Shown piece after piece: positions 7,532 through 15,885 of a stretch of 64,000 bases of DNA. The notes beneath the pieces are model-generated. The model was given only the letters and a program-made list of their open reading frames with translations, made no database searches and had not been told where the DNA came from. Made by a program: the position numbers and the translations under genes. Numbering within the stretch: the first letter of the stretch is position 1; each line of letters opens with the position of its first letter. Source of the stretch: Alphaproteobacteria bacterium (lineage in GTDB: Bacteria > Pseudomonadota > Alphaproteobacteria > Caulobacterales > Aquidulcibacteraceae); NCBI GenBank assembly GCA_018969015.1, contig JAGWZE010000009.1, positions 1 to 64,000 of the forward strand. Direction: 5' to 3'.

Positions 7532-8416
7532 TCACCCCTTCTGCTGCGCCGCCATCGCCACGCGCATCGCTTCGGCCTGCTCCTGATCGATCCCGAGCGC
7601 GTCGAGGAACGGCGAGGACGCCGTCTTGTCCCACGCATGCCGCGGGCCAATCGTGATGCCGCCGTCGACGATGATGTGCGTGCCGGTGATGAAGCCCGCA
7701 TCGTCGCTCGCCAGGAACGCCACCGTCGCGGCGATGTCCATCGGCGCGCCGACGCGGCCGATCGGCTGCATCGGTCCGCCCTTTTCGGCGATCAGCGCCG
7801 CCATCTGGTCCGCCACCGGCCGCGCCATGCCGAGCGTCGCGCCGAAGATCGACGTGGCGATGAAGCCCGGGCAGATCGCGTTGATGCGGATCTTGTACTG
7901 CGAGAGATCCGCTGCCGCGCAGCGCGTGAAGTGGATCACCGCGCCCTTCGCCGTGGAGTAGGCGATCGGGCCCCAGCCCGCTTCCGTGCCCGCGATCGAG
8001 GCCGTGTTGATGATCGAGCCGCCGCCGCGCGCCTTCATGTGCGGCGTGGCGTATTTCGTGCCGGCCATCACCGAGACAAGCAGGAGATCGAGCGTGCGGC
8101 GGATGCCGTCGATCTCGGTCTCCTCGACGCCGCCCATCGCGCCGCCGGCGCCGGCGTTGTTGAAGAGGATGTCGAGCCCGCCGAACTCCGCGACCGCCGC
8201 GTCGATCGCCGCCTTGATCTGCGCCTCGTCCATCACGTCGCAATGGCGATAGATCACCGCGTCCTTGAACCGCGCGGCGAGCGCCTCGCCCTTCTCGTCC
8301 TGGATGTCGGCGGCGACCACGCGCGCGCCCTCCGCGACGAGCCGCTCCACCGTGCCGAGCCCGATGCCCGAGGCCGCGCCCGTCACCACCGCGACTTTGC
8401 CGTCCAACCGCGCCAT
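7532..8416 (-). CDS. SDR family NAD(P)-dependent oxidoreductase
   Basis: 294 aa from the ATG at 8416 (MARLDGKVAVVTGA). It has the classical short-chain dehydrogenase signatures: cofactor loop TGAASGIG, NNAG (FNNAGAG), active-site Ser in NTASIAG, Tyr-x-x-x-Lys in AYSTAKGAV, and PGFIATSIFG after the active site. Asp in AADIQD at the end of beta-2 favours NAD(H). It is longer than the usual 250 aa because of a C-terminal tail (RHAWDKTASSPFLDALG). It follows the SDR gene at 8418 with only one base between them, so the two form an operon. The two proteins are close paralogues; the substrates cannot be read from sequence. Confidence 0.88.
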   Translation of the reverse strand: MARLDGKVAVVTGAASGIGLGTVERLVAEGARVVAADIQDEKGEALAARFKDAVIYRHCDVMDEAQIKAAIDAAVAEFGGLDILFNNAGAGGAMGGVEETEIDGIRRTLDLLLVSVMAGTKYATPHMKARGGGSIINTASIAGTEAGWGPIAYSTAKGAVIHFTRCAAADLSQYKIRINAICPGFIATSIFGATLGMARPVADQMAALIAEKGGPMQPIGRVGAPMDIAATVAFLASDDAGFITGTHIIVDGGITIGPRHAWDKTASSPFLDALGIDQEQAEAMRVAMAAQQKG

Positions 8417-8417
8417 G

Positions 8418-9308
8418 TCAGCCTCCGAACCGCTTGCGCTCGGCCGCGAGCGCATCCTGATAACCCTTCACCGCCTCTGCCGGGTCCATGCCGAGCGCCA
8501 CCGCCATGCCCGACGACGTGCGCGCCTGCCGGCCGAGCGTGATCGCCCCGTCGACGACGAGCGCATGCCCCGTCACGAACGCCGCTTCGTCCGAACACAG
8601 ATAAAGCGCCGCATCGGCGATATCTTCCGGCAGGCCCGCTTTCGGCAGCGGCTGCATGCCCACGCCCACATGCGCCATCATCGCCGCCATCTGGTCCGCC
8701 GCCTCGGGCGAGGTGTCCGGACGGAACTGGCCCCAGATCGGCGTGGCGATCACGCCGGGGCACAACGCATTGACGCGGATCTTGTCCGGCGCGGTCTCCA
8801 TCGCCGCCGCCTTCGTGAAATGCACCACCGCCGCCTTGCACACCGCGTAGGTGAAGGGCGTGCCGCCGACGAGGATCGCCGCCGCCGATGCGGTGTTGAC
8901 GATCGCGCCGCCGCCGCGCTTGCGCATGTGCGGGATCGCGTATTTCGTGCCGAACACCACGGAGCGCAGCAGCAACTGCATCGTCCATTCGTAGGCGCCG
9001 ACATCGACGTCCTCGACCATCGCCACCGAGCCGCCGGCGCCGGCATTGTTGACCATGATGTCGAGCCCGCCAAAGGCCGCGACGGCCTCGTCCACGGCGG
9101 CCTTGATCTGCGCCACGTCCGTCACGTCGCAATGGCGATAGACGACCTTGCCTTTGTAGCGCGTCGCCAGCGCCTCGCCCTTGGCGTCCTGAATGTCAGC
9201 CGCGAGCACGAGCCCGCCTTCGGCCACGAACTTCTCGACGATCGCCAGGCCGATGCCCGACGCCGCGCCGGTGACGACGGCCACCTTGCCGTCCAATCGC
9301 CCGCTCAT
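8418..9308 (-). CDS. SDR family oxidoreductase (paralogue of the downstream gene)
   Basis: 296 aa starting MSGRLDGKVAVVTGA at 9308, with a strong GGAGGACAGG ribosome-binding site; a longer frame to 9341 lacks one. It carries TGAASGIG, NNAGAGG, NTASAAA and Tyr-x-x-x-Lys as YAVCKAAV. The AADIQDAKGEAL stretch and the C-terminal extension match the neighbour at 7532, so the pair arose by tandem duplication. It is the first gene of the two-gene operon. Substrate unknown; NAD(H) preference is inferred from Asp after beta-2. Confidence 0.88.
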   Translation of the reverse strand: MSGRLDGKVAVVTGAASGIGLAIVEKFVAEGGLVLAADIQDAKGEALATRYKGKVVYRHCDVTDVAQIKAAVDEAVAAFGGLDIMVNNAGAGGSVAMVEDVDVGAYEWTMQLLLRSVVFGTKYAIPHMRKRGGGAIVNTASAAAILVGGTPFTYAVCKAAVVHFTKAAAMETAPDKIRVNALCPGVIATPIWGQFRPDTSPEAADQMAAMMAHVGVGMQPLPKAGLPEDIADAALYLCSDEAAFVTGHALVVDGAITLGRQARTSSGMAVALGMDPAEAVKGYQDALAAERKRFGG

Positions 9309-9378
9309 CCTGTCCTCCCGTATGGTTTTCTTTGCCCGCACGTTAGCCGGGCGACGTCACGGAAGGCGAGGGGGATTT

Positions 9379-9407
9379 GACGACGGCGCGCTCTGCGCGC
9401 CGTCGTC
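9379..9407. repeat. Perfect 13-bp palindrome with 3-nt loop
   Basis: GACGACGGCGCGC at 9379-9391 is repeated inverted at 9395-9407 around TCT. It lies 70 nt upstream of the SDR operon start and 35 nt before a large palindromic repeat. There is no T-tract on either strand, so it is not a classical terminator; an operator or chance hairpin are alternatives. Confidence 0.5.
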
Positions 9408-9440
9408 ATCCTCGGCGGGAGTCGGCGAGTGCCGCGCCAT

Positions 9441-9564
9441 CACCCCTCATCCGTCTCGCACGCTGGCGCGTGCGATCCACCTTCTCCCACAAGGGGAGAA
9501 GGTCGTCGCAGTGGTCCTTCTCCCCTTGTGGGAGAAGGTGGCGCGAAGCGCCGGATGAGGGGTG
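9441..9564. repeat. Long interspersed palindromic repeat, type 1 (copy A)
   Basis: The element runs from CACCCCTCATCCG to CGGATGAGGGGTG. Its core is the inverted pair CCTTCTCCCACAAGGGGAGAAGG / CCTTCTCCCCTTGTGGGAGAAGG (written here with reference to 9477-9502 and 9515-9540). One side carries a GCGCGAAGCGC module and the other a CGCACG...CGTGCG module. A second copy in opposite orientation lies at 63403-63525. It holds no gene and fills most of the 9309-9675 gap. Confidence 0.9.
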
Positions 9565-9675
9565 AACCGCTGCGGGCCCCAGGTTTCGCAAGACCGCGCG
9601 TTGATGCCGCCCAGATCGGTGGACTCGCCGGGCCGTTCAGTCGCGCGCGGCGGCGTTCCGCGCTATGATGGGTCC

Positions 9676-9900
9676 ATGAACTTGCTCGACCGCATCACCC
9701 TCGAGCCCGGAAAGATGGGTGGACGCCCCTGCATCCGCGGGTTGCGCACCCGCGTGGTCGACGTCCTCGATCTCCTTGCAGCGGGCCTTTCGCCTGCGGA
9801 GATTTGCGAAGAGCTTCCGGATCTCGAGCCCGACGACGTCAAGGCGGCGGTTTTGTATGCCCGGTCACGTCTCGATCATCCGGTTCTCGCTGCAGAATGA
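9676..9900 (+). CDS. DUF433 family antitoxin
   Basis: 74 aa from ATG 9676 (MNLLDRITLEPGKMGGRP). The frame is open further upstream but that part covers the repeat. The sequence ITLEPGKMGGRPCIRGLRTRVVDVLDLLAAGLSPAEICEELPDLEPDDVKAAVLYAR is a textbook DUF433 domain (MerR/VapB-type winged helix). Its TGA overlaps the ATG of the next gene by four bases, so the two are translationally coupled. DUF433 proteins are the antitoxin partners of DUF5615 PIN-like toxins and probably repress their own promoter. Confidence 0.9.
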   Translation: MNLLDRITLEPGKMGGRPCIRGLRTRVVDVLDLLAAGLSPAEICEELPDLEPDDVKAAVLYARSRLDHPVLAAE

Positions 9901-10232
9901 AACTATGGTTCGACGCCCATTTGTCGCCGGCGGTGGCGAGATGGGTGATCGACCGGTTCTCCGTCGAAGCCGCGTTACTCTCGGCGCTCGGCCTTAGCCA
10001 GGCTGATGATGTCGAAATCTTCGACGCCGCGCGCGTGGCCGACGCGATCGTCGTGACGAAGGATTCGGATTTTGCACGCTTGAGCGATGCGCGCGGAGGG
10101 CCGCCGCCAGCCGTGCTCTGGCTCACGTTCGGGAACACCTCCAACGCGGTCCTCAGGGCAAAGTTCGCCGTACATCTCGACGAGGCGCTCGCGCTCTTTC
10201 GAGAGGGCGCGCGCCTTGTCGAGCTTCGTTGA
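9897..10232 (+). CDS. DUF5615 PIN-like toxin
   Basis: 111 aa starting MKLWFDAHLSP at the ATG that overlaps the antitoxin stop (ATGA, 9897-9900). Acidic residues expected of the PIN-like/Mut7-C nuclease fold are present: Asp in WFDAHLSP, DVEIFDAARV, VTKDSDFARL, followed by PAVLWLTFGNTSN and the C-terminal helix with HLDEALALF. It is predicted to be a ribonuclease toxin neutralised by the DUF433 protein. Length is normal. No toxicity can be inferred beyond family membership. Confidence 0.88.
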   Translation: MKLWFDAHLSPAVARWVIDRFSVEAALLSALGLSQADDVEIFDAARVADAIVVTKDSDFARLSDARGGPPPAVLWLTFGNTSNAVLRAKFAVHLDEALALFREGARLVELR

Positions 10233-10247
10233 TGCGTCCGCCGCGCC

Positions 10248-11255
10248 TCAGCCCACCGTCACGACCACCTTCCCCTGCGCCTTGCGGTCGGCGAGGTGGC
10301 GGATCGCTTCGGCGCCGCGCTCGAGCGGGAAGTGCGCCGAGACGCGCGGCTTGATCTTGCCGGCTTCGTACATGGCGAACAGCTCGGCGATGTTGGCCTC
10401 GTTGTCGGCCGGCTGGCGCGCGGTGAATGCGCCCCAGAACACGCCGACGATCTGGCAGCTCTTGAGCAGCGTGAGGTTCAGCGGGATTTTCGGGATGCCG
10501 GCGGGGAAGCCGATCACCAGGAAACGGCCGTCCCAGTTCATCGCGCGCAAGGCCGGCTCGGCATAGGCGCCGCCGACGCCGTCATACACGACGTCGATGC
10601 CGCCGCCGCCGGCCTTCTTGAACGCCTCGGACAGCGCCTTCGTCGCGGCCTTGTCGTCCTCGTCGAGCTTGGCCGGATAGACGATGCCCTCGTCGGCGCC
10701 GCAGGCGATCGCGAAATCCACCTTCTCCTGGCTCGACGCGGCGGCGATCACCTTCGCGCCCATCGCCTTGCCAAGCTCCACCGCCGCGATGCCGACGCCG
10801 CCGGCCGCGCCGAGCACGAGCAGGCTCTCGCCTGGCTTGATATGCGCGCGGTCCTTCAGGCCGTAGTGCGAGGTGCCATAGGTCATCAGAAACGCGGCCG
10901 CTTCGTCGAACGGCATCGAGTCCGGGATCTTCCGCACGCGCGAGTGCCCGGCCTGCATGACGACTTCCTCGGCCATGCCGCCCCAGCCCGTGGAGCCGAG
11001 CACGCGGTCGCCCGGCTTCAGATTGGTCACGCCCTCGCCGACGGCCTTCACCACGCCGGCGATCTCGCCGCCCGGGGAGAAGGGGCGGTTCGGCTTGAAC
11101 TGATACATGTCCTGGATGATCAGCACGTCGGGATAGTTCACGCCCACGGCCTTGACCGAGATCAGCACCTCGCCGGGGCCCGGCGTCGGGCTCGGAACAT
11201 CCTCGAGCACCAGCGCTTCCGGTTGGCCGGGGACTTTGCTCAGCAAGGCCTTCAT
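10248..11255 (-). CDS. NADPH:quinone oxidoreductase family (zinc-free MDR)
   Basis: 335 aa from ATG 11255 (MKALLSKVPGQPEALVLEDVP). It is a medium-chain dehydrogenase/reductase: N-terminal GroES-like domain with VGVNYPDVLIIQDMYQ and GGEIAGVVKAVGEGV, then a Rossmann domain with the nucleotide loop LGAAGGVGIAAVELGKAMGAKVIAAASS. The zinc-binding Cys/His ligands of alcohol dehydrogenases are absent, as in quinone oxidoreductases. FPAGIPKIPLNLTLLKSCQIVGVFWG is typical of the QOR/ crotonyl-CoA-reductase-like branch. It is a single gene, convergent with the toxin gene. The physiological substrate is not determinable. Confidence 0.85.
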   Translation of the reverse strand: MKALLSKVPGQPEALVLEDVPSPTPGPGEVLISVKAVGVNYPDVLIIQDMYQFKPNRPFSPGGEIAGVVKAVGEGVTNLKPGDRVLGSTGWGGMAEEVVMQAGHSRVRKIPDSMPFDEAAAFLMTYGTSHYGLKDRAHIKPGESLLVLGAAGGVGIAAVELGKAMGAKVIAAASSQEKVDFAIACGADEGIVYPAKLDEDDKAATKALSEAFKKAGGGGIDVVYDGVGGAYAEPALRAMNWDGRFLVIGFPAGIPKIPLNLTLLKSCQIVGVFWGAFTARQPADNEANIAELFAMYEAGKIKPRVSAHFPLERGAEAIRHLADRKAQGKVVVTVG

Positions 11256-11363
11256 GGGTCGGTTCCTCGGTTTATGATGTGATGGTCGGCGCGCACCGTA
11301 TGGGCGGGCGCGGCCCCCCGCAAGACAGACGGGCAAGACGGAGACGGGCATGAGCGGGCAGGC

Positions 11364-11675
11364 ATGACGCGGACCGGCTTTTTCGTCCGGCTCGGGCTCA
11401 GCCTCGTGCTCGACCTGCTGGACTTCACCGTCGGGCGGGCGCTGTTCGCCGTGCCGTGGGAGGAGGGCGCGGGCGCCGCCATCGCCACGATGATGTGGGG
11501 TCCGGCCGGCATCTTGTATCTGCTGGAGCTGATCGACGTCACCGAACAGGTCGACGCCTTCATTCCCGTCGCGACGCTCATCGGCCTCTGGGTGGGCTGG
11601 CGCCGCGGCTTCCTGTTCGCCCGACCCGGCGCGGCGACGACGCCTGCGCCGCCAGAAAAAGGACCACCTCGATGA
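11364..11675 (+). CDS. Small membrane protein of unknown function
   Basis: 103 aa with hydrophobic stretches at about 7-25, 38-55 and 65-82 (LVLDLLDFTVG, TMMWGPAGILYLLELI, FIPVATLIGLWVGW) and a short charged C-terminus. No family was recognised with certainty. It resembles small inner-membrane proteins that set up an alpha-helical bundle. The stop overlaps the ATG of the isoaspartyl peptidase by four bases, so the two are coupled. The divergent gap to the quinone oxidoreductase is 108 nt. Confidence 0.7.
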   Translation: MTRTGFFVRLGLSLVLDLLDFTVGRALFAVPWEEGAGAAIATMMWGPAGILYLLELIDVTEQVDAFIPVATLIGLWVGWRRGFLFARPGAATTPAPPEKGPPR

Positions 11676-12532
11676 TCTGGAGTTTCGCGCTGCATGGCGG
11701 CGCCGGGCCCACGCGCGACCGCACCTACGAGCGCGAAGAGGCGCACATGCGCGCGCTGCTCGATGAAGGCGCCGCCATGCTCGAGGGCGGCGCCGCCGCG
11801 CTCGACGTCGCCGAGGCGATGGTGCGCGCGCTGGAGGCCAGCGGCCACCACATCGCAGGCAAGGGCGCGCCGGCGAACGCCGAAGGCGTCGTCGAACTGG
11901 ACGCCTCGATCATGGACGGCGCCACGCGCAAGGCCGGCGCCGTCGCGGCGCTCGTCGGCTTCGAAAGCCCCGTCGGCGTGGCGCGCGCGGTGATGGAGAA
12001 GACGCGTCACGTGCTCCTCGTCGGGGCCGGCGCGGCGGCCTTCGCGCGCGCACACGCCTTCGCAACGGTGACGCCTGACTACTATACCCCCGCCGTGACG
12101 CGCCCAGTGGCGCCGGGCGAGCTTGCGCATGGCACCGTCGGCGCCGTGGTGCGCGACACCGCGGGCCGCCTCGCCGCCGCGACCTCCACCGGTGGGCTCC
12201 TCACCAAGACGCCCGGCCGCGTCGGCGACAGCCCGCTGATCGGCGCCGGGACCTGGGCCGATACGCGCGTCGCCGTCAGCTGTACGGGCCAAGGCGAGTA
12301 TTTCATCCGCGCCAACGTCGCGGCGGACGTCTCCGCGCGCATGGCCTATGCGCATCAGAGCGTGCACGCCGCCGCGGCCGCCGCGCTCGCCGACATGGCG
12401 GCGCTCGGCGGCGACGGCGGGCTGATCGCCGTCGACGCCGCGGGCGAGGTCGCCACGCCGTTCGTCAGCGAAGGCATGAAGCGCGGGATCGCCACCAGCC
12501 GCGGCGTCCGGGACGTGCGCACGTTCCGATAA
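11672..12532 (+). CDS. iaaA: Isoaspartyl peptidase / L-asparaginase (Ntn hydrolase)
   Basis: 286 aa from the ATG at 11672. It begins WSFALHGGAG, the hallmark of plant-type asparaginases, and has the auto-cleavage site ahead of the nucleophile Thr in HGTVGAVVRDTAGRLAAATSTGGL; TGQGEYFIR and SVHAAAAAAL continue the beta subunit. The precursor is predicted to split at Gly-Thr into alpha and beta chains and to remove isoaspartyl dipeptides or hydrolyse asparagine. It is translationally coupled to the small membrane protein before it. Length (286) is a little shorter than the E. coli enzyme (321). Confidence 0.9.
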   Translation: MIWSFALHGGAGPTRDRTYEREEAHMRALLDEGAAMLEGGAAALDVAEAMVRALEASGHHIAGKGAPANAEGVVELDASIMDGATRKAGAVAALVGFESPVGVARAVMEKTRHVLLVGAGAAAFARAHAFATVTPDYYTPAVTRPVAPGELAHGTVGAVVRDTAGRLAAATSTGGLLTKTPGRVGDSPLIGAGTWADTRVAVSCTGQGEYFIRANVAADVSARMAYAHQSVHAAAAAALADMAALGGDGGLIAVDAAGEVATPFVSEGMKRGIATSRGVRDVRTFR

Positions 12533-12638
12533 GCGCCCATCGACCGGGGCCGGATCATTGCGCGCGCCGCGGGACAAACGGGTTTGCCCGGTCTAGACGG
12601 GACGCGCGCCTTCGGGGGAGGGCCGACAAGGGGGCGTC

Positions 12639-14144
12639 ATGTCGAACCGGTCTCGCGGGCCGCGGTGGGGACTTTTGGGCGCAGCCGTGGCGATCGTCGC
12701 GGCGGTGGCGGCATTGGCAGCGGCGACATTGCGCGGGACGGACGCGGCGGCGGGTGCGTCCGTGGCGCCGGGCCTGTCCCTGTACGACGTGCTGGAGATC
12801 GTCTCGATCATCGGCATTCTCGCTTGCGCGTTCGTCGTGCCGATCATGGTGGTCGCCGCGTTCCTCCTGCCGCCGCGGCGCGACGCCGATCCCACGTGGC
12901 GACGCCACCTGGACCTCTACAAGACGCAGCCGGCGCTGGCGCGCCGCACGCCCGGCCCTGCGGCGGCGCGCGTCTGCGCCAAGCTCTCGGACGACACCCT
13001 GCGCGTCGCCGCGATCCTGCCGGCGCACAGCGCCGAAGGGCAGGCCGTCGCCGCGGCGGAGCTGCAGGCGCGCGGGCGCCCGCTCGAGCCGATCCCCGAC
13101 GTTCGCGTGCCGAGCTTCTATGCGGTCGAAGACCTCCCGCAGGCGCGCCGCTCCGTCACCGTCGCGCACCGGATCCGGATGATCTGCGGCGCCGGCGGGG
13201 CGCTCCTGCTCGTCACCGCGTTCGTGCTGATCGGCGTCAACAAGTTCGCCGTCGAGCCGCTCATGGCGCGCGCGACCGAAGCCGGACTCGATGCGGGCGT
13301 CGCCGCCGCGCTCAACGATCTGCGTTTCGAAGACCTCCCCGAGCGGGTGCGCGCCTGGCCCGAGATGGCGAACATCCTGGTGCGCGACGTGATCGCGAAA
13401 GCGTCCGTCGCGTTGATGATCCCGTTCGCGCTGATCTATTTCTTCGCGTCATGGCTGCGCGCGCGGCCGGTGCGCGTGCTCATGCTGCGCAAGTTCAACG
13501 ATCGCCGCCTGGGCAAGGTCTACAACCGCCTGATCTCGAGCGAGCTGCAGCACTTCGGGCACGTCATCGCGCTGGCGGACAAACACGTCCGCCGCAGCAC
13601 GTTCGCCTGGCTCGGCGGCATCCTGATGCGCAGCATCCAGTCGATCCCGAACTTCTTTCTCACGGTCGCGACGCTGCCCGTGCTTCTTCTTCTGCGCGCA
13701 ACAGATCGCACGCGCTGGGGCCCCGCCTTCGTGGCCGCCCCGCGCGATTTCCGGCTCCTCGCGAAGCGGCTGTTCGATCGCCTCGAACTCAACACCGAGA
13801 CCACGTTCGTCTCGAAGGGCTATCTCGTGCGCACCACGGACGCCTGGTGGCGCCTCGTCGTGCGGCTGATGATGGACTCGGCCGACGTCATCGTCCTCGA
13901 CGCGTCCTACGTCACCGAGGGCACGGCGTGGGAGATCGAGACGCTGCTGCGCCTCGATCTGTGGGGGCGGGTGGTGCGGCTCTCGCTCGAGTCCGAGCAG
14001 GAGGCCGCGCAGGCCGCCTTGGCCAACGCGCCGCCGGGGCCGATCTTCGCCTATGACGGCACGGGCGCCGTCCTCGACAGGCCCGCCTTCACCGAGGCCG
14101 TGTTCGCCGCCCTCGAACACTCCGTGCATGCGCGCGCCGGCTGA
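12639..14144 (+). CDS. Unrecognised multi-pass membrane protein with a possible TIR-like C-terminal domain
   Basis: 501 aa. Hydrophobic segments lie at about 10-28, 48-72, 183-203, 248-268 and 330-350. Between the last ones a soluble part begins with PVRVLMLRKFNDRRLGKVYN, then HVIALADKHVRRS. The C-terminal third contains DSADVIVLDASYVTEGTAWEIETLL, VVRLSLESEQ and GPIFAYDG. Alternating hydrophobic strands with Asp/Ser turns and the GTAWEIE motif resemble TIR / nucleoside-deoxyribosyltransferase-like folds, where a Glu in the helix after an S-rich strand is catalytic. This is inference only. It stands alone between iaaA and a TrmH gene, with no defence genes around. Alternatives: a sensor or a membrane scaffold. 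Confidence 0.6.
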   Translation: MSNRSRGPRWGLLGAAVAIVAAVAALAAATLRGTDAAAGASVAPGLSLYDVLEIVSIIGILACAFVVPIMVVAAFLLPPRRDADPTWRRHLDLYKTQPALARRTPGPAAARVCAKLSDDTLRVAAILPAHSAEGQAVAAAELQARGRPLEPIPDVRVPSFYAVEDLPQARRSVTVAHRIRMICGAGGALLLVTAFVLIGVNKFAVEPLMARATEAGLDAGVAAALNDLRFEDLPERVRAWPEMANILVRDVIAKASVALMIPFALIYFFASWLRARPVRVLMLRKFNDRRLGKVYNRLISSELQHFGHVIALADKHVRRSTFAWLGGILMRSIQSIPNFFLTVATLPVLLLLRATDRTRWGPAFVAAPRDFRLLAKRLFDRLELNTETTFVSKGYLVRTTDAWWRLVVRLMMDSADVIVLDASYVTEGTAWEIETLLRLDLWGRVVRLSLESEQEAAQAALANAPPGPIFAYDGTGAVLDRPAFTEAVFAALEHSVHARAG

Positions 14145-14198
14145 GCTAGTCAGACCCGGACGAACGAGACGGGCCGGACGGCCCCGGGACCAGTGACG

Positions 14199-14711
14199 AT
14201 GCGCGGCTATTTCGGGATCGGATGCGAAGAGATCAGCAAGCCCATGAACATGGGCGCGCTGATGCGCACGGCGCACGCCTTCGGCGCGAGCTTCTTCTTC
14301 TCCATCAACGCCCACGCGAAGGTGCGCGAGGTCTACAACGCCGACACCTCCCGCAGCATGGATCATCTGCCGTACTATCCCTACGACCGCGGCGAGGATC
14401 TGCTGCTGCCGAAAGGCTGCGTGCTGGTGGGGATCGAGCTCACGGACGACGCCGTCGATCTGCCGAGCTTCAAGCATCCTCCGGCGGCGGCCTATGTGCT
14501 GGGCCGCGAGCGCGGTTCGATCTCGCCGGGCCTGCTGGCGAAATGCGCGCACGTCGTGAAGATCCCGACGAAGTTCTGCGTCAATGTCGGCCTCGCCGGC
14601 GCGCTGGTCATGTACGACCGCGTGCTCAGCCTCGGCGGCTATCCCGCGCGCCCGGTGCGACCGGGCGGGCCGCCGCCGGAGATGCTGGTGAAGCCGCGCG
14701 GGCGGGTGTGA
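14199..14711 (+). CDS. TrmH/SpoU family RNA 2'-O-methyltransferase
   Basis: 170 aa. The ATG at 14199 is used; a GTG two codons earlier (14193) is an equal alternative. SPOUT signatures are complete: motif 1 KPMNMGALMRTAHAFGAS, motif 2 AAYVLGRERGSISPGLLA, motif 3 KIPTKFCVNVGLAGALVMYDR, which form the trefoil-knot SAM site. The protein is compact with no N-terminal substrate-binding domain. The central VYNADTSRSMDHLPYYPY insert is unusual. It should methylate a ribose in tRNA or rRNA, but the target nucleotide is not predictable. It is a single gene before the flagellin locus. Confidence 0.88.
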   Translation: MRGYFGIGCEEISKPMNMGALMRTAHAFGASFFFSINAHAKVREVYNADTSRSMDHLPYYPYDRGEDLLLPKGCVLVGIELTDDAVDLPSFKHPPAAAYVLGRERGSISPGLLAKCAHVVKIPTKFCVNVGLAGALVMYDRVLSLGGYPARPVRPGGPPPEMLVKPRGRV

Positions 14712-14884
14712 GCGGGCGCGTCGCAACCCGGCTCAATCCGTTTTCGCATCGCTCGAAATGAGCAACGAACACTACCTGCTCATGCAAAATAAACGTGTTT
14801 ACAATGTTGGGCGCGTACAACGTCCCCATCGCGCAGAGACGCGGGCGGCCTCACGGCCGAAACCTAGAATGGGGTGTATTCCAG

Positions 14885-15697
14885 ATGATTGGCTCGACCA
14901 ATGTCGGCGCAGCCGCTGCGCTGCAAACTCTTCGCTCTACCCAGAATGATCTGTCGATGACGGCACGGCGGGTCGGTTCAGGCCTCAAGGTCGAAACGGC
15001 GCTCGACAGCCCGATCGTGTTCAACATCGCGAACGACTTGCGCACGCGCGTCGCCGCGCAAAGCACGATCCGCGAGGGGATCGATCGCGCCAATTCGGTC
15101 GCCGAACTCGGGCTCAATCAAGCGGAAAGTCTGCGGACACTCCTGACGAAGATGCGGGACAAGGCTCAGGAAGCGACCGGCTCCGGGCTGACGACCGAGA
15201 ATTCGGATGCGCTCAACGCCGAGTTCACCGCGTTGCGCAGCCAAATCGCCGGCATTGTCGACGGCGCGACGGTGAATGGCGCGAACCTCATCAACAATTC
15301 GACGACGGTCCTCTCGATCCGCCTCAACGACACCGATACCACGACGCTCACCTACTCCGCCCAGGACCTGACGGCCGCAACGCTCGGGCTGGCCGCCACG
15401 ACTGTCAGCACGCAGGCGAACGCAGGGAATGCCGTCGCGTCGGTGTCGGCGGCGATCGCCACGGTGAACACCGCCATCGCCAACCTGGCGTCGCGTGTGC
15501 GCGCTTCGACGGCCGCCAAAGATGCCAGTCAGTCATTGTCCAACGGGCTGGAGAAGTCGGTCTCGTCGCTGGTCGACGCTGATCTGCCGGGCGAGTCAGC
15601 GCGGTTGCAGGCGTTGCAGACGAAACAGCAGCTCGGCATCCAGGCGCTTGCCATTGCCAATCAGCAGCCTGCGACGCTGCTGCAGCTGTTCCGCTAA
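14885..15697 (+). CDS. Flagellin, intact copy
   Basis: 270 aa from ATG 14885 (MIGSTNVGAAAALQTLRSTQ). An in-frame extension to 14795 is not homologous to flagellins. N-terminal D0/D1 helices (LSMTARRVGSGLKV, SPIVFNIANDLRTRV, AELGLNQAESLRTLLTKMRDKAQEA) and C-terminal D1/D0 (KDASQSLSNGLEKSVSSLVDADLPGESARLQALQTKQQLGIQALAIANQQPATLLQLFR) are complete. The short variable centre (NGANLINNSTTVLSIRLNDTD) fits the small alphaproteobacterial flagellins. It is exported by the flagellar type III system and builds the filament. A paralogue 190 nt downstream is frameshifted. No clear sigma-54 or sigma-28 promoter was found in 14712-14884. Confidence 0.93.
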   Translation: MIGSTNVGAAAALQTLRSTQNDLSMTARRVGSGLKVETALDSPIVFNIANDLRTRVAAQSTIREGIDRANSVAELGLNQAESLRTLLTKMRDKAQEATGSGLTTENSDALNAEFTALRSQIAGIVDGATVNGANLINNSTTVLSIRLNDTDTTTLTYSAQDLTAATLGLAATTVSTQANAGNAVASVSAAIATVNTAIANLASRVRASTAAKDASQSLSNGLEKSVSSLVDADLPGESARLQALQTKQQLGIQALAIANQQPATLLQLFR

Positions 15698-15703
15698 CGC
15701 GCG

Positions 15704-15735
15704 GCGCGGGAGGGCGCACGCGCGTCCTCCCGCGC
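15704..15735 (+). terminator. GC-rich hairpin after flagellin
   Basis: GCGCGGGAGG (15704-15713) pairs with CCTCCCGCGC (15726-15735) around a 12-nt loop, seven nt after the flagellin stop. There is no U-tract, so it may be a weak or Rho-assisted terminator or a 3'-end stabiliser. Confidence 0.4.
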
Positions 15736-15885
15736 GCTCGTCGCCCGCAATGGGCGATAAAGGCGATATGGTTTGTGCGCGTAAACCATTTGCGCAAACC
15801 CCGGCCGTAAACCCGTTCACATCGCGCATGTCGCGCGCCGCCTGCAAAAGCGCGGGCGTCAAACCTGAGAACGGGACACAGTGTT

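Noticed and set aside
9441-9564. CRISPR-like repeat
   Set aside because: The sequence is a single inverted repeat pair, not a series of direct repeats with spacers.
14712-14884. Sigma-54 or sigma-28 promoter for the flagellin
   Set aside because: No TGGC-N-TTGC or FliA-type pair could be aligned convincingly.
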